Source: Pseudoscardovia radai
GTDB lineage: Bacteria > Actinomycetota > Actinomycetes > Actinomycetales > Bifidobacteriaceae
Reading direction: 5' to 3'
Assembly: GCF_002259605.1 (NCBI RefSeq)
Contig: NZ_MWWR01000006.1
Coordinates: forward strand, 1 to 64,000
Length of the DNA stretch: 64,000 nt
Numbering within the stretch: position 1 is the first letter of the stretch; each line of letters starts with the position of its first letter. The translations under genes and the position numbers were made by a program. Under the pieces are notes generated by a model that was not told where the DNA came from, ran no database searches, and worked only from the letters and a program-made list of their open reading frames with translations. Below are positions 17,883-26,596 of this stretch, piece by piece.

Positions 17883-18782
17883 TTAGATGTAGGTTCCTCG
17901 TGTCTCGTATGTGACGCGGCCGCCCGCCGCGCCCTCGTAGGTGAGGGTGAGCGTCTGCCCGGGCGGTATCGTCGGCCACTGGCGGGCGGTGAACGACGGG
18001 GTCATGTCGAGGCCCGCGTAGCTTGCCGTGCCGTGTCTGGTGTCCGCGATGATGGGGGTCGTGCTGCCGGGCGGCGGTGAGCATGCGACGCGCCCCGCGC
18101 CGCCAAGCCCGTCATCCCACTTGATGCCCACGGTGCCGGAATGCCCGGCGGCGAGGGTGAAGCCGAGAGTCGGGTACGCGGCGTGGTTGCCGTGGTTGAC
18201 GAGCGTCGCCGTCCACGAGCCGCCGGAGGACCTGTTCTCGTGGTAGTCGACCGGGTAGTCGGCCGGGTACGTGAGCCCGCCCAGCACGGTGGCCGTACCG
18301 GGTTCGAGCACGCCCATGGTGGGCGTCGCGTCGTATTTCAGCGGGTCGGCGCACACGATGGTGATGCTCCCCGTGTCGGCCGCCTCGACCCACGTGCCGC
18401 TCCACGCGGGGGTCACGTACCCTGTCGCCTGCCGCGCAGTGCCCGCGTCGTACACGGTGAGCGTCACGCCAGCGCGGCCCATGAACATGCCGATCGCGTC
18501 ACGCGCCTCGTTTTGCGTGTGCCTGTCGCCGAGCACGGCGTAGTTGATGATGATGGTGCGCGCGGAGTAGACGATGTCTTCGTCCGCCGGCGTGTGCGCG
18601 CCGTCGCCCGACTGGAGTTCCGTCAGGCTCGTCTTGGCGCTGGGCGCGCTCCACCATCCGTCGATCCCGTCATCCGTGAGGACGAGCGGGATGCGTCCGC
18701 GCCCCGCCTGTCCGCCGACCCACAGGTCGGGCAGACCGGGCGCGCGGAGACGGCACTGGATGGTGCTTGCCGTCCTTGTCAT
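17883..18782 (-). CDS. Distal tail protein (Dit-like)
   Basis: This 299-aa protein lies directly after the tape measure gene, where the distal tail protein is found in siphoviruses; Dit forms the hub joining tail tube and tip. GVTLTVYDAG and SGTWVEAADTGSITIVCADPL fit the N-terminal domain of the family. Start is ATG 18782, overlapping the tape-measure stop as ATGA; longer frames upstream run over the tape measure gene and are not real. Confidence 0.75.
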   Translation of the reverse strand: MTRTASTIQCRLRAPGLPDLWVGGQAGRGRIPLVLTDDGIDGWWSAPSAKTSLTELQSGDGAHTPADEDIVYSARTIIINYAVLGDRHTQNEARDAIGMFMGRAGVTLTVYDAGTARQATGYVTPAWSGTWVEAADTGSITIVCADPLKYDATPTMGVLEPGTATVLGGLTYPADYPVDYHENRSSGGSWTATLVNHGNHAAYPTLGFTLAAGHSGTVGIKWDDGLGGAGRVACSPPPGSTTPIIADTRHGTASYAGLDMTPSFTARQWPTIPPGQTLTLTYEGAAGGRVTYETRGTYI

Positions 18783-21700
18783 CAGATCACCTCCCGTGCG
18801 AGTGTCCGCGCGAGGATCGGCGCGGCCACGTACAGGTCGTCGTCGGCGCGGATGATGGGCGCGGTCAGGTTGACCGTCGTCCCGGCAGCCCGCCCGTAGG
18901 ATGCCGCGGCGGGCTGGAGGCCCGTGGTGCCGCCGCCGACCGTACTCCACGTGACGCCAGGAACTGGCGCGGGCACGCCGCTGACGGCCTCCATCATGTC
19001 CTCGGTGGCTAGCCGGACGCCGGTACGGCCGTCGCGGATGCCGAGCGCCATGCCGGCGGGGATCCATTTGCCGACCTCGTCGCGCATGACCTTGGACGGG
19101 CTGCCGATGCCGAGCACCTGCTTGGCCCAGCTGACCACGTTGCCGCAGATGCTGCTGATCTGGTCCTTCAGCCAGTTGAACTTGTCGCTGATGCCGTTCC
19201 ACAGGCCTTCGAGGATGTGCCCGCCGACGTCCTTGAGCCATTCGCCGGCGTTCTTGAAGCAGTCGAGGATCTTGTCCTTGATGCCCTTGACCTTATCGAC
19301 TACGGTCTTGACGGCGTTCTCCGCGGCGGTCGACAGGCCGTTCCAGATGTTGCTGAAGGTGTCGCTGATTCCCTGCCACAGGTTGTTCCACCAGGCGGCG
19401 ATGGGGTCGATGACGCTGTGGATGGCGCTGCTGACGGCGTCGACGACGCCGCCGACGAACCCGCAGATCCCGTTCCAGATGTTGGTGAAGAAGTCGCTTA
19501 TCCCCTGCCACACGCCGCTCCACCATGATGCGACGGCGTTGAAAACCGTGGTGATGGTGTCGCTGACGGCATTGACGACACCGCCGACGAACCCGCAGAT
19601 CCCGTTCCAGATCGCCGTGAAGAAGTCGCTGATGCCTTGCCAGACACCGCTCCACCAGCTGGCGATGGCGTTGAACACGCCTGTGATGAAGTCGCTGATA
19701 GCGGTCACGATGGGCGTGATGAACGCGAGGATCGCGTTCCACACAGTGACGAACACCGTCTGCACGCCTCGCCACAGTGTGACGAACACGGCGGCGATGA
19801 CGATGCCCACGTCGTAGAAGAACTCGCCCAAACCGGTTAACACCGGGACGATGAAGCCGAGGATCGCGTTCCACACGGTGGTGAACACGCTGCTGACAGT
19901 GTTCCACACGCCCTGCCACCAGCTGGCAACGGCGTTGAACGCGGTCGTGATGGCGCCCGCAATCGAGCTGACGACGCCTCCGACGAACCCGCAGATGCCG
20001 TTCCACACGTTGGTGAAGAAGCTCCCGATTGCGCCGAACACGGTCCGGAACACGTTCAGGATGCCGTTCCACACGTTGGTGAAGAACGCGGCGATGTTCG
20101 ACCAGACCTGCCGGCCTGTCTCCGTCTTGGTGAAGAAGAGCGTGAGACCGGCGACGACCGCGGCGATGACGGTGAGGAGCGCGCCGAGCGGGTTGGCGGC
20201 GATGATGGCGCCCAGGGCGCTGAACGCGCTTCCGATGGCGCCGAGCACGCCGGTGACCGCGCCGCCGATGGACGAGAGCGCGCTCAGTCCGTTCTTGACG
20301 ATGCCGAGGCCGCTGCCGAGCGCGGACAGGCTCGCGCCGATGCCATTGCCCTCGGCGACGAGTTGGAAGAACGCCTTGATGTTGCCGGCCGACGTGCCGA
20401 TGCCCTGCGCGGCCGTCGCCACTCCTTGCAGCACGCCGGGGAGCTTGCCGAGGACGCCGACGACAGTGCCGATGGATGATGAGACACCCTTGAATGCAAG
20501 TCCGCCGGCAATCGCGTACAAGGCTGCCGTCACCACGCCCTGGTGGTCGGCTATCCACTGCAGCGGCGTGATGATCCGGTTGACCGCGTCCGCGAAAGAG
20601 TCCGGCGGTATGGCCGCCATGACGGCCTGCGCGAAGTCGCCGAAAGCCTTGGCCACCGTCACCAGTGCCGAGCCGAGCGCCCCGACTATGCCGGCCTCGT
20701 CAACCTTTTGGAAGAAGCGCGAGAGCCAGTCAATCGCTGATGAGACCGCCGGCATCAAGGAGGCCACCGCCATCCTGATGTCGAAGAAGACACCTTCGGC
20801 GATGCGGCCGGCGTTCTGCGCGTCCGGTATGATGCCGGACAACCCCTGTGACAGGGTTATGAGCGCGGTGTACATTTCGTCGACGGTGCTGTTGAAGGCG
20901 TTTGGCCCTGCCATGGACGAGAATTCGCCGAGGAATTGTGCGAGCCAGTCCTTGGCGTTGCCAAGCGCGTAGCCGGCGCTCTCGGCTGCGTCCCTCACGG
21001 CGAGGAGGACCGTGACGAGCGGACTGTCCTCCTCGACATTGAGCGCCGCACCGATCTCGCCCGTGAAGTCGCCGGTCGACAGGAGCTGGATGACTGCGCT
21101 GATCTTGTCGCCGATGCCTTGCAGCGAGTCCGCCGCCTTCTGCCCGGCCTTGGTGAAAGCGCCGCCCAGCTGGTCGATGACGGGCTGGAGGCTCGCGGTC
21201 AGCCCGTCGACGGCGGGGATCGCCGCGTTGAACACGGTCTTCAGCGCGGCGAGCGCCGGGGTGGCGGCCGCCGCGCCGAGACGCGACAGGGCCGCCTTGA
21301 CGTTGTCAAGCGCGCCGCTGAAGGTCTGGCCGCTGGCGAGTGCCGAGCCGCCGAGCGACGCCTGCATGGCGTCCGCGAACGTCTGGAAGTCGATCTGCCC
21401 CTTGGACACCATCTCGCTGACGTCCGAGGTGCTCTTGCCAAGCTGTTTGCTCAGGGCTTGGAGGACTGGCACGCCGGCGCTCGTGAGCTGGAGCATGTCG
21501 TCGCCCTGGAGCTTTCCGCGAGCGGCGACCGAGGAGAAGATGGCGCCGACGTCCTGGAAGCTTCGGCCGCTGATGGTGGCCGTGTCGCCGATGGTCTTCA
21601 GGACGCTGGACAGCTGCTGTCCGGGCTTGATGCCGCTGGCGACCATGGTGGCGGCGACGCTGGCCGCGTCGCCCAGACCATACGCCGTGCCCTTGACCGA

Positions 21701-22081
21701 GGCCATGGCGTCGGACATGATGCCGGCGACTTCCTCGGTCGAGTGGCCGAGGCCGGTGAGCTTCGCCTGCGCTCCTTCGATCTGGAGGGCGCGGGTGACG
21801 CCGCCGGTGGCGGCGAGGCCGGTGACGGCCGTGGCCATGCCGCCGATGGCGACGGCACCGGCCTTGCCGGCCGTGGCGACGGCGCCCACGGCCTTGCCCA
21901 CGACGCCGCCCACGCCCTTCAAGGCGCCGGACAGGCCGCCGGTAAGGTGTTCGCCGAGGGTCTTGCCGGCGGAGTCGCCCGCCTTGCTGACCTCGCCTCC
22001 CAGACCCTGCGTCAGGGCGTTCCTGATGCCCTTGAGCGAGGGGACGATCTGGACGTATGCCTGGGCTACCTGTGTCGCCAT
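18782..22081 (-). CDS. Tail tape measure protein
   Basis: This 1099-aa protein sets tail length and helps DNA entry. The N-terminal 300 residues are Ala/Gly-rich with the tape-measure fold (AQAYVQIVPSLKG, GDDMLQLTSAGVPVLQALSKQLG). The middle has hydrophobic helices. Residues about 680-960 are a tandem array of Trp-rich units such as WNGICGFVGGVV and NAVASWWSGVWQGISDFF. The C-terminus contains LGIGSPSKVMRDE, common in these proteins. I choose ATG 22081, since the alternative ATG 22084 is too close to the GGAGG site. It follows the frameshifted tail chaperones, as usual. Confidence 0.92.
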   Translation of the reverse strand: MATQVAQAYVQIVPSLKGIRNALTQGLGGEVSKAGDSAGKTLGEHLTGGLSGALKGVGGVVGKAVGAVATAGKAGAVAIGGMATAVTGLAATGGVTRALQIEGAQAKLTGLGHSTEEVAGIMSDAMASVKGTAYGLGDAASVAATMVASGIKPGQQLSSVLKTIGDTATISGRSFQDVGAIFSSVAARGKLQGDDMLQLTSAGVPVLQALSKQLGKSTSDVSEMVSKGQIDFQTFADAMQASLGGSALASGQTFSGALDNVKAALSRLGAAAATPALAALKTVFNAAIPAVDGLTASLQPVIDQLGGAFTKAGQKAADSLQGIGDKISAVIQLLSTGDFTGEIGAALNVEEDSPLVTVLLAVRDAAESAGYALGNAKDWLAQFLGEFSSMAGPNAFNSTVDEMYTALITLSQGLSGIIPDAQNAGRIAEGVFFDIRMAVASLMPAVSSAIDWLSRFFQKVDEAGIVGALGSALVTVAKAFGDFAQAVMAAIPPDSFADAVNRIITPLQWIADHQGVVTAALYAIAGGLAFKGVSSSIGTVVGVLGKLPGVLQGVATAAQGIGTSAGNIKAFFQLVAEGNGIGASLSALGSGLGIVKNGLSALSSIGGAVTGVLGAIGSAFSALGAIIAANPLGALLTVIAAVVAGLTLFFTKTETGRQVWSNIAAFFTNVWNGILNVFRTVFGAIGSFFTNVWNGICGFVGGVVSSIAGAITTAFNAVASWWQGVWNTVSSVFTTVWNAILGFIVPVLTGLGEFFYDVGIVIAAVFVTLWRGVQTVFVTVWNAILAFITPIVTAISDFITGVFNAIASWWSGVWQGISDFFTAIWNGICGFVGGVVNAVSDTITTVFNAVASWWSGVWQGISDFFTNIWNGICGFVGGVVDAVSSAIHSVIDPIAAWWNNLWQGISDTFSNIWNGLSTAAENAVKTVVDKVKGIKDKILDCFKNAGEWLKDVGGHILEGLWNGISDKFNWLKDQISSICGNVVSWAKQVLGIGSPSKVMRDEVGKWIPAGMALGIRDGRTGVRLATEDMMEAVSGVPAPVPGVTWSTVGGGTTGLQPAAASYGRAAGTTVNLTAPIIRADDDLYVAAPILARTLAREVI

Positions 22082-22090
22082 CATGCCCTC

Positions 22091-22486
22091 CTAGTGGGTC
22101 TGGGTTGTCTCTGTTTTGCCGCGGGGACGGCTGAGCATGTCGAGCACCTGCTCCGTCGTACCCGATGCGACGGTGGGGTCGCCTCGCCCGTCGCGCTTGC
22201 CGTCGCCGGGGCGCGGCCACTGGTCGCGCCACCTCTGCCCCTTGGGGTGTTTGCTCATGCTCCACGCGATCCACGCGCACGAGTCGCGCAAGCTTGCGAG
22301 GAGCGCTGTCCTCTCGTCCCACCCGGCGCGCGGGTCGAGGCGGTGCCAGACGAGCGCGTCCAGCGGGAGGTTGGCGGCGAGGTCGGCCGCCCGCAGGACG
22401 CGGATGCCCGCGCCGATGTCGTCCACGTCCAGCCCGTAGACGCGCTGCATGTCGGCGCGCAGCGTGTCAGGGGCACGGACGCACAT
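22091..22486 (-). CDS. Tail assembly chaperone, frameshifted part (gpT-like)
   Basis: This frame lies between the first chaperone gene and the tape measure. It is in the -1 frame of the upstream gene and open through the slippery site, so it is probably made only as a fusion: from 22504 the reading continues LLTLARMCVRAPDTL into this frame. The visible part (131 aa) contains LPLDALVWHRLDPRAGW and RDSCAWIAWSMSKHPKG. Chaperones of this type coat the tape measure during tail assembly. An independent start at 22486 has no good ribosome site. Confidence 0.8.
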   Translation of the reverse strand: MCVRAPDTLRADMQRVYGLDVDDIGAGIRVLRAADLAANLPLDALVWHRLDPRAGWDERTALLASLRDSCAWIAWSMSKHPKGQRWRDQWPRPGDGKRDGRGDPTVASGTTEQVLDMLSRPRGKTETTQTH

Positions 22487-22497
22487 CCGCGCGAGCG

Positions 22498-22821
22498 TCA
22501 GGAGTTTGGGGCCGCGGTGCTCAGGACCTTGGTGAGCGCGTCCATGACGCCCTGCACGGGGATGCGGCCCTCGTCGTCGGCGAGAGTGGCGAGCACGGCG
22601 CGGTACTGCTTGCCGAAGATGCGGCGCACGATGTTCACGACCCTGAGCTGGTCGCCCACGTCGGTGGACTCACCGGTGCCGGCGGCCTCCACGCGTGACA
22701 GATCGTCGAGGAACGTCCAGTCGTCGAAGGCTTTGAGGTCGACGGTCACGGTGACTCCGTTGACGTCGACGGTCACCGTCTGCGGCGCTGGGATGCCTTT
22801 GGTCTGCTTGGGCTGGCTCAC
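22498..22821 (-). CDS. Tail assembly chaperone (gpG-like)
   Basis: This 107-aa protein is between the major tail protein and the tape measure, the position of the first tail assembly chaperone. It contains TVDVNGVTVTVDLKAFDDW, a pattern known from actinophage chaperones. Its last codons include CCCAAAC, a classical -1 slippery heptamer, four codons before the stop counting the slip codons, which would give a longer fusion with the next frame. Start ATG 22821. Confidence 0.82.
   Translation of the reverse strand: MSQPKQTKGIPAPQTVTVDVNGVTVTVDLKAFDDWTFLDDLSRVEAAGTGESTDVGDQLRVVNIVRRIFGKQYRAVLATLADDEGRIPVQGVMDALTKVLSTAAPNS
22504..22510 (-). promoter_or_regulatory. Programmed -1 ribosomal frameshift site CCCAAAC
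   Basis: On the minus strand the zero frame reads GCC-CCA-AAC-TCC-TGA. The heptamer C-CCA-AAC fits X-XXY-YYZ, and a shift of -1 there continues CCC-AAA-CTC-CTG-ACG into the downstream open frame. The zero-frame stop is only two codons later. The arrangement is the same as in many tailed phages. Confidence 0.8.
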
Positions 22822-22827
22822 TGTCTA

Positions 22828-23403
22828 TCACTTCCCCGCGGAGGTCGAGGTGGTCGATGTGATGGGCGCGACGTACTCGGTCATGGTCACGCCGTCAGCG
22901 TCGGCGTTGCACGCGAGGGTCACGCCGTATCCGACCGCGTCGGACGCGGCGTAGGTGATGGAGTCGCGGTCACTGACGGTCGCGTCGGGCACGACGAGGC
23001 GCTTGACGTGGTTCCAGCCGGCCATGAGGATCTCACATACGATGACCTTGCCGGTGCTGTCCGGCTGCGTGTGTTTGACGGTGAGCGTGGTCGAGTCCGT
23101 GCCGGTGACCGAAGAGTCTCCGTACAGGAGCTTCATGCCTGCGGCGGTCGTCTCGATCATCGTGAACGCGAGGGTCTCCGAATAACCGGACACGACGGTG
23201 AGGGCGTTGGTGCCGCCCATCTCGGTCACGTCGGTCGTGTCGATCGACGGCTCGTTCTCGATGCCGTCGTCGGAGAGCATACCGAGGGTGACGAAAGCGG
23301 GGTCGAGCGCGGCCGTCGCGTCCGTGGGCAGGGTCGTGCCCTTCGGTGCGACGTACACGACGCCGCTGACTTTCTTCGGCTTGCCGATTGCAACATTGGA
23401 CAT
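22828..23403 (-). CDS. Major tail (tube) protein
   Basis: This 191-aa protein is placed between the tail terminator and the chaperones, which is the site of the tail tube gene. Segments such as GKPKKVSGVVYVAPKGTTLP, MLSDDGIENEPSI and VSGYSETLAFTMIE fit actinophage tube proteins. ATG 23403 follows AGGAGGACATC, a strong ribosome site as expected for an abundant protein. Confidence 0.85.
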   Translation of the reverse strand: MSNVAIGKPKKVSGVVYVAPKGTTLPTDATAALDPAFVTLGMLSDDGIENEPSIDTTDVTEMGGTNALTVVSGYSETLAFTMIETTAAGMKLLYGDSSVTGTDSTTLTVKHTQPDSTGKVIVCEILMAGWNHVKRLVVPDATVSDRDSITYAASDAVGYGVTLACNADADGVTMTEYVAPITSTTSTSAGK

Positions 23404-23450
23404 GATGTCCTCCTAAAAGTACAGATAGTGGAAAATCTGGGGGCGTGTGC

Positions 23451-23819
23451 CTAGAGGACGCACGTCATGGTGAGCTGCGCCGTCCAGCGCGGCCACACGG
23501 GGTCGGACGGGTAGGAGTCCTCGACGATGCCGTCGACGCGGCTCATGCCCACGTCAGGGGATTCGTCGGCCATCGACCGGAGGGCGGGCGCGAGCACCCG
23601 GTGCATCGTGTCGGACGCCGTCCACGGGGTCGGAGCCCACACCATGACCGTCAGCTGCGCGGTGTCCACGTGGTTGCGCGTGCTGCCACCGGAGCGTTCG
23701 ACGGTGACGTACGTGCCTCCCGTGGGCTTCGCGCCCTCCGGCAGGGTGAATCCGATACCCGCGCCGGACAGGCCGGGAACCGTCTTCAGGTAGGCGACGA
23801 CAGTCTGTTCGGCGTTCAC
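23451..23819 (-). CDS. Tail terminator / completion protein
   Basis: The 122-aa protein lies between the gp10-like connector and the tail tube gene, and contains VVAYLKTVPGL near the start and a C-terminal QLTMTC strand, consistent with tail terminator proteins. GTG 23819 is chosen: GGGAGG lies upstream and it overlaps the previous stop as GTGA. Confidence 0.72.
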   Translation of the reverse strand: MNAEQTVVAYLKTVPGLSGAGIGFTLPEGAKPTGGTYVTVERSGGSTRNHVDTAQLTVMVWAPTPWTASDTMHRVLAPALRSMADESPDVGMSRVDGIVEDSYPSDPVWPRWTAQLTMTCVL

Positions 23820-24157
23820 TCGGAGCCTCCCGTCTGGCATTGGCCGACGGCCTTGCGCAGGAGGTTGTCCTTGCGTGCGGCGATGGCGGCTGGGATCGTT
23901 GCGGCGCGCACGAGGGCGATGGTGCCGACCCGCGAGTCGCGCGCCTTCGCCACCGCGAATGTCGCGGCCGCCGACTGCCTGTAGTAGGGGCTTTTCGGCC
24001 TGGTGCGCGCGTACCCGCTGAGCGAGTGGCCGGCGGCGAGCCGGTTCGCGGCCGAGCAGACGCGCGCGGCGGCCTTGTCCACCTCGCCGACGATGCCCGG
24101 GTCGCGGCGCAGGGCCGTGAGCCCCGCGCCGTCGAGTTTGACGATGACCTGTGCCAT
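23816..24157 (-). CDS. HK97 gp10-like head-tail protein
   Basis: This 113-aa basic protein has KSPYYRQSAAA and a helical N-terminal half with many Ala and Arg residues. Its position between the head closure protein and tail terminator fits the gp10-like neck or tail-joining family. ATG 24157 follows AAGGAGGCAACG. Confidence 0.72.
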   Translation of the reverse strand: MAQVIVKLDGAGLTALRRDPGIVGEVDKAAARVCSAANRLAAGHSLSGYARTRPKSPYYRQSAAATFAVAKARDSRVGTIALVRAATIPAAIAARKDNLLRKAVGQCQTGGSE

Positions 24158-24167
24158 CGTTGCCTCC

Positions 24168-24503
24168 TTACTTCATGGCGGTCAGTTGGACGACCATATG
24201 CCACCTGGTGGGCGTGAGACCGCCGTCGTATGGGTGGGGGTCGCCCACGACCTCGTACTCCGTGCCGTCCGCGAGGCGCATGCGGCAGCCCTTAAGGCTG
24301 TGCCACGCCCACGCGCGGGGCATGTAGGCGGTGCGGGCGACGGTAACGCCGTCCGGCATGGTCTGCTCGGTGGAGTCCGATTGGGAGCCGTCGGCGACGA
24401 GCACGTCATCGACGGTCTCCTCCATGGTGCTCCAGAGGGTGCCGCCGGCCGGGTCCTCGCCCGCCTTCGATCGGCGGATGATGGTGACGGTCTCGCCTCT
24501 CAC
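24168..24503 (-). CDS. Head closure / head-tail connector protein
   Basis: This 111-aa protein contains VTIIRRSKAGEDPAGG and CRMRLADGTEYEVVGDP, a pattern of head closure proteins that seal the connector. Its start is GTG 24503, overlapping the upstream stop as GTGA, with GGAGG upstream. The neighbours on both sides are connector genes. Confidence 0.72.
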   Translation of the reverse strand: MRGETVTIIRRSKAGEDPAGGTLWSTMEETVDDVLVADGSQSDSTEQTMPDGVTVARTAYMPRAWAWHSLKGCRMRLADGTEYEVVGDPHPYDGGLTPTRWHMVVQLTAMK

Positions 24504-24871
24504 TGTGCGCCTCCGAGTTGGCTCATGTCCGTGCTGCCGAGGCGCACGGTGCCGCCGAGAGCCTTCTTCTCAGCCTTGGTCAAATACAGGTCGCCGGATG
24601 GGTTCGAGTACGACCATGACTGGCTGAAGGGGCCGGCGGTCTGGCTTGACTGGGTGACGCCGGCCATGTCGCCGGACTGGAGGGCGCGGATGACTGCGGC
24701 GCACGTGACGCGGCGCAGCGTGTCCGCTCCGGCCGTCTGCCAGTTGGGGCACGTGGTGCGGATAAGGTCGCCCGCATCCTCGATGAGCGCCCCGCACCGC
24801 GTCTCCTCGGAGTCCGAGAGGGCGCGCCACCGGGCGGTCACGTCCTCCACGGTCGCGTAAACGTCCGTCAT
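24500..24871 (-). CDS. Head-tail adaptor protein (gp6-like)
   Basis: This 123-aa protein starts MTDVYATVEDVTARWRALSD and is mainly helical, with VRLGSTDMSQLGG at the end; this fits phage head-tail adaptors that dock under the portal. I start at ATG 24871 with GGTAGG upstream; the longer frame from 24943 overlaps the previous gene and is Arg/Ser-rich. Confidence 0.75.
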   Translation of the reverse strand: MTDVYATVEDVTARWRALSDSEETRCGALIEDAGDLIRTTCPNWQTAGADTLRRVTCAAVIRALQSGDMAGVTQSSQTAGPFSQSWSYSNPSGDLYLTKAEKKALGGTVRLGSTDMSQLGGAQ

Positions 24872-24878
24872 GGCGCGC

Positions 24879-25097
24879 CTACCCTTCGAGTACCCCGGCC
24901 TCGCGGAGCGACGCGAGGAGCGCGTTGACCGTCGCCGTGACATCGGCGACAGTCTTACCCTTCGCGTCGTCGACCGCGCGCGCCCTGCGTGGGATCGCTG
25001 GCGTGCCGTCTGGGTTGACGATGCTGACCGGCGCGCTGGACAGCACGCTGCCGCCGGGCGCGTCGGTCACGACCAGCCTCTGGACCGGGTACATCAT
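24879..25097 (-). CDS. Small protein after the capsid gene
   Basis: A 72-aa frame starts at ATG 25097, five bases after the capsid stop, with GGGGAAG upstream. It begins MMYPVQRLVVTDAPGG and ends in an Ala/Leu-rich helix (ADVTATVNALLASLREAG). Its position between the capsid and the adaptor would suit a head fibre or decoration protein, but I see no motif to prove it. Confidence 0.65.
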   Translation of the reverse strand: MMYPVQRLVVTDAPGGSVLSSAPVSIVNPDGTPAIPRRARAVDDAKGKTVADVTATVNALLASLREAGVLEG

Positions 25098-25102
25098 CGC
25101 CG

Positions 25103-26005
25103 TCACTTCCCCGCCGTGCCCGTGGCCGCGGACTTGAGGACAGCGATGCCCTTCGGGTCGAGCACCGCGTACGCGAACACGGCCTCGGTGCGGTACGCGA
25201 CCTGGTTGACGGCGCTCAGGTCCACACCGGTCTGGTCGGGGTCGCCGTAGGGGATGATGGTGCTCGTGACGTCGCGCACCATGCCCCACTTGATGAGGCT
25301 GAAGTCGCCCATGAACGCGAGCACGTTGGTCGCGGTCTTCGCGAGACGCCCGTTGACGGTGCCGCTGGTCGCGGCCTTCACGCCGTCGAGCGTGCCGGCC
25401 TGGAGGTTCAGCGGGATCTCCGGGAAGTAGCGCATGCCGGTGGCGGGCACGCGGAGCTTGCGGAGTCTCGCCGCCCACGTCTTGCTCAGCGCGACGCCGT
25501 TCACGTCGTACAGGTCGTTCACCGCGGAGGCGAGCGCGTCCACGTTGGCGATGTCGTCGTCGCCCGCGGTGACCTGCACCGCGGTGCCGCTCAGCGCGTC
25601 ATACCCGGCCAGCGCCTCGCCGCTCTTCGGGTTGATGGCGTGGAGCACGACGTAGTCGAGCGCGCGGCCGATCGCCGCGGCCTGGTCCTCCTGGATCGCG
25701 CTGATGATCTGGAAGCGGTTGTCCTCGTCGGCCCACTGGAGCTCGCTCGTGACGCGGGTCGTCGTCTGGACTTTGAAGCGCTTGGCGGTCACGGTAGTCG
25801 TGTCCTGCTCGTAGCTGCTCTTCGTCTGGCCCTCGGCCGTCACGTCGGCCTCGCTCCGGCCATTGAAGACGAGGTAGTCGCGGTCGGTGAAGACCTGCGG
25901 CGTGGACGGGCTCAGTGCGGCGATGACGCTGGTGTCCTTCGCCTTGTTGATGACTGCCGTCACGACTTCGTCGGGCAGCTTGACCTTGCCGGTTGTCATT
26001 GCCAT
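25103..26005 (-). CDS. Major capsid protein (HK97 fold)
   Basis: This 300-aa protein is in the normal place after the scaffold gene. The sequence TPQVFTDRDYLVFNGRSEADVTAEGQTKSSYE, interrupted here only by my shortening to parts, shows the N-terminal arm and E-loop region: GRSEADVTAEGQ and FKVQTTTRVTSELQWAD. The A-domain follows, ending in AVFAYAVLDPKGIAVLK. There is no protease gene nearby and no obvious delta domain, so assembly probably relies on the separate scaffold. ATG 26005 follows AAGGAGG. Confidence 0.9.
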   Translation of the reverse strand: MAMTTGKVKLPDEVVTAVINKAKDTSVIAALSPSTPQVFTDRDYLVFNGRSEADVTAEGQTKSSYEQDTTTVTAKRFKVQTTTRVTSELQWADEDNRFQIISAIQEDQAAAIGRALDYVVLHAINPKSGEALAGYDALSGTAVQVTAGDDDIANVDALASAVNDLYDVNGVALSKTWAARLRKLRVPATGMRYFPEIPLNLQAGTLDGVKAATSGTVNGRLAKTATNVLAFMGDFSLIKWGMVRDVTSTIIPYGDPDQTGVDLSAVNQVAYRTEAVFAYAVLDPKGIAVLKSAATGTAGK

Positions 26006-26026
26006 GGAATATTCCTCCTTGTTCGT

Positions 26027-26515
26027 TCAGAGCTGGGCGAACAGTTCGTCCACCCATTCGCGTGATTTCTGCCCGGCCGCCTCGTGCCTGGGTGTGCTGC
26101 CCTGGCCGTGTGTGCCGGTGTGGATGTGGCGCCCGATGGTTTTGGCGGCGTCCATCATCGCTTCCTCGCTGTCGGCTGACACGAGGGAGAGGATGTCCGT
26201 AGGGATGGCGTACTTGGCGGCGGCGGCTTTGACCCACGCGTCGCGCTGCTCCGCCGTCTCGTACTCGGCGACCTTGCCCTCGAGCTCCTTGAGGCGGTCA
26301 GCGTCGGTCTTGGCCGCGTCGGCCTCCCCTTTGAGCTGGTCCGCCTGACGGCGGTTGGCCTTGCTTCGCTCCTCCCACTTGCGGGATTCGGCGACGGCCT
26401 GCTCGTACTTCGCCTTCCAGTCGACCTGCGGCCGCTCCGGTTCCTGCGCGTCGCCGTGCGGCTCCGCGCCCGCCGTCACCGCCGTCCCGTCCGTCTGGGT
26501 GGTTTCGTCTGCCAT
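26027..26515 (-). CDS. Capsid scaffolding protein
   Basis: This 162-aa acidic protein has a long charged coiled coil (about residues 30-95, KYEQAVAESRKWEERSKANR) and a helical C-terminus, as scaffold proteins just upstream of the capsid gene do. I start at ATG 26515 with AAAGGAGC 11 bases upstream; extension to 26719 would translate the structured non-coding stretch. It helps the capsid shell to assemble and then leaves. Confidence 0.85.
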   Translation of the reverse strand: MADETTQTDGTAVTAGAEPHGDAQEPERPQVDWKAKYEQAVAESRKWEERSKANRRQADQLKGEADAAKTDADRLKELEGKVAEYETAEQRDAWVKAAAAKYAIPTDILSLVSADSEEAMMDAAKTIGRHIHTGTHGQGSTPRHEAAGQKSREWVDELFAQL

Positions 26516-26542
26516 ATGCCTGTGGCTCCTTTGCTGTGATCC

Positions 26543-26560
26543 GGGCCCCGTGCGGGGCCC
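26543..26560 (-). terminator. Strong GC hairpin before the scaffold gene
   Basis: GGGCCCCG (26543-26550) pairs with CGGGGCCC (26553-26560) across a 2-base gap. There is no T-run, so it may be an RNA-processing or stabilising structure rather than a terminator. Confidence 0.4.
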
Positions 26561-26596
26561 ACCGTTCCACGCGCCGTGCGGCCCGTGGAGATTCGC

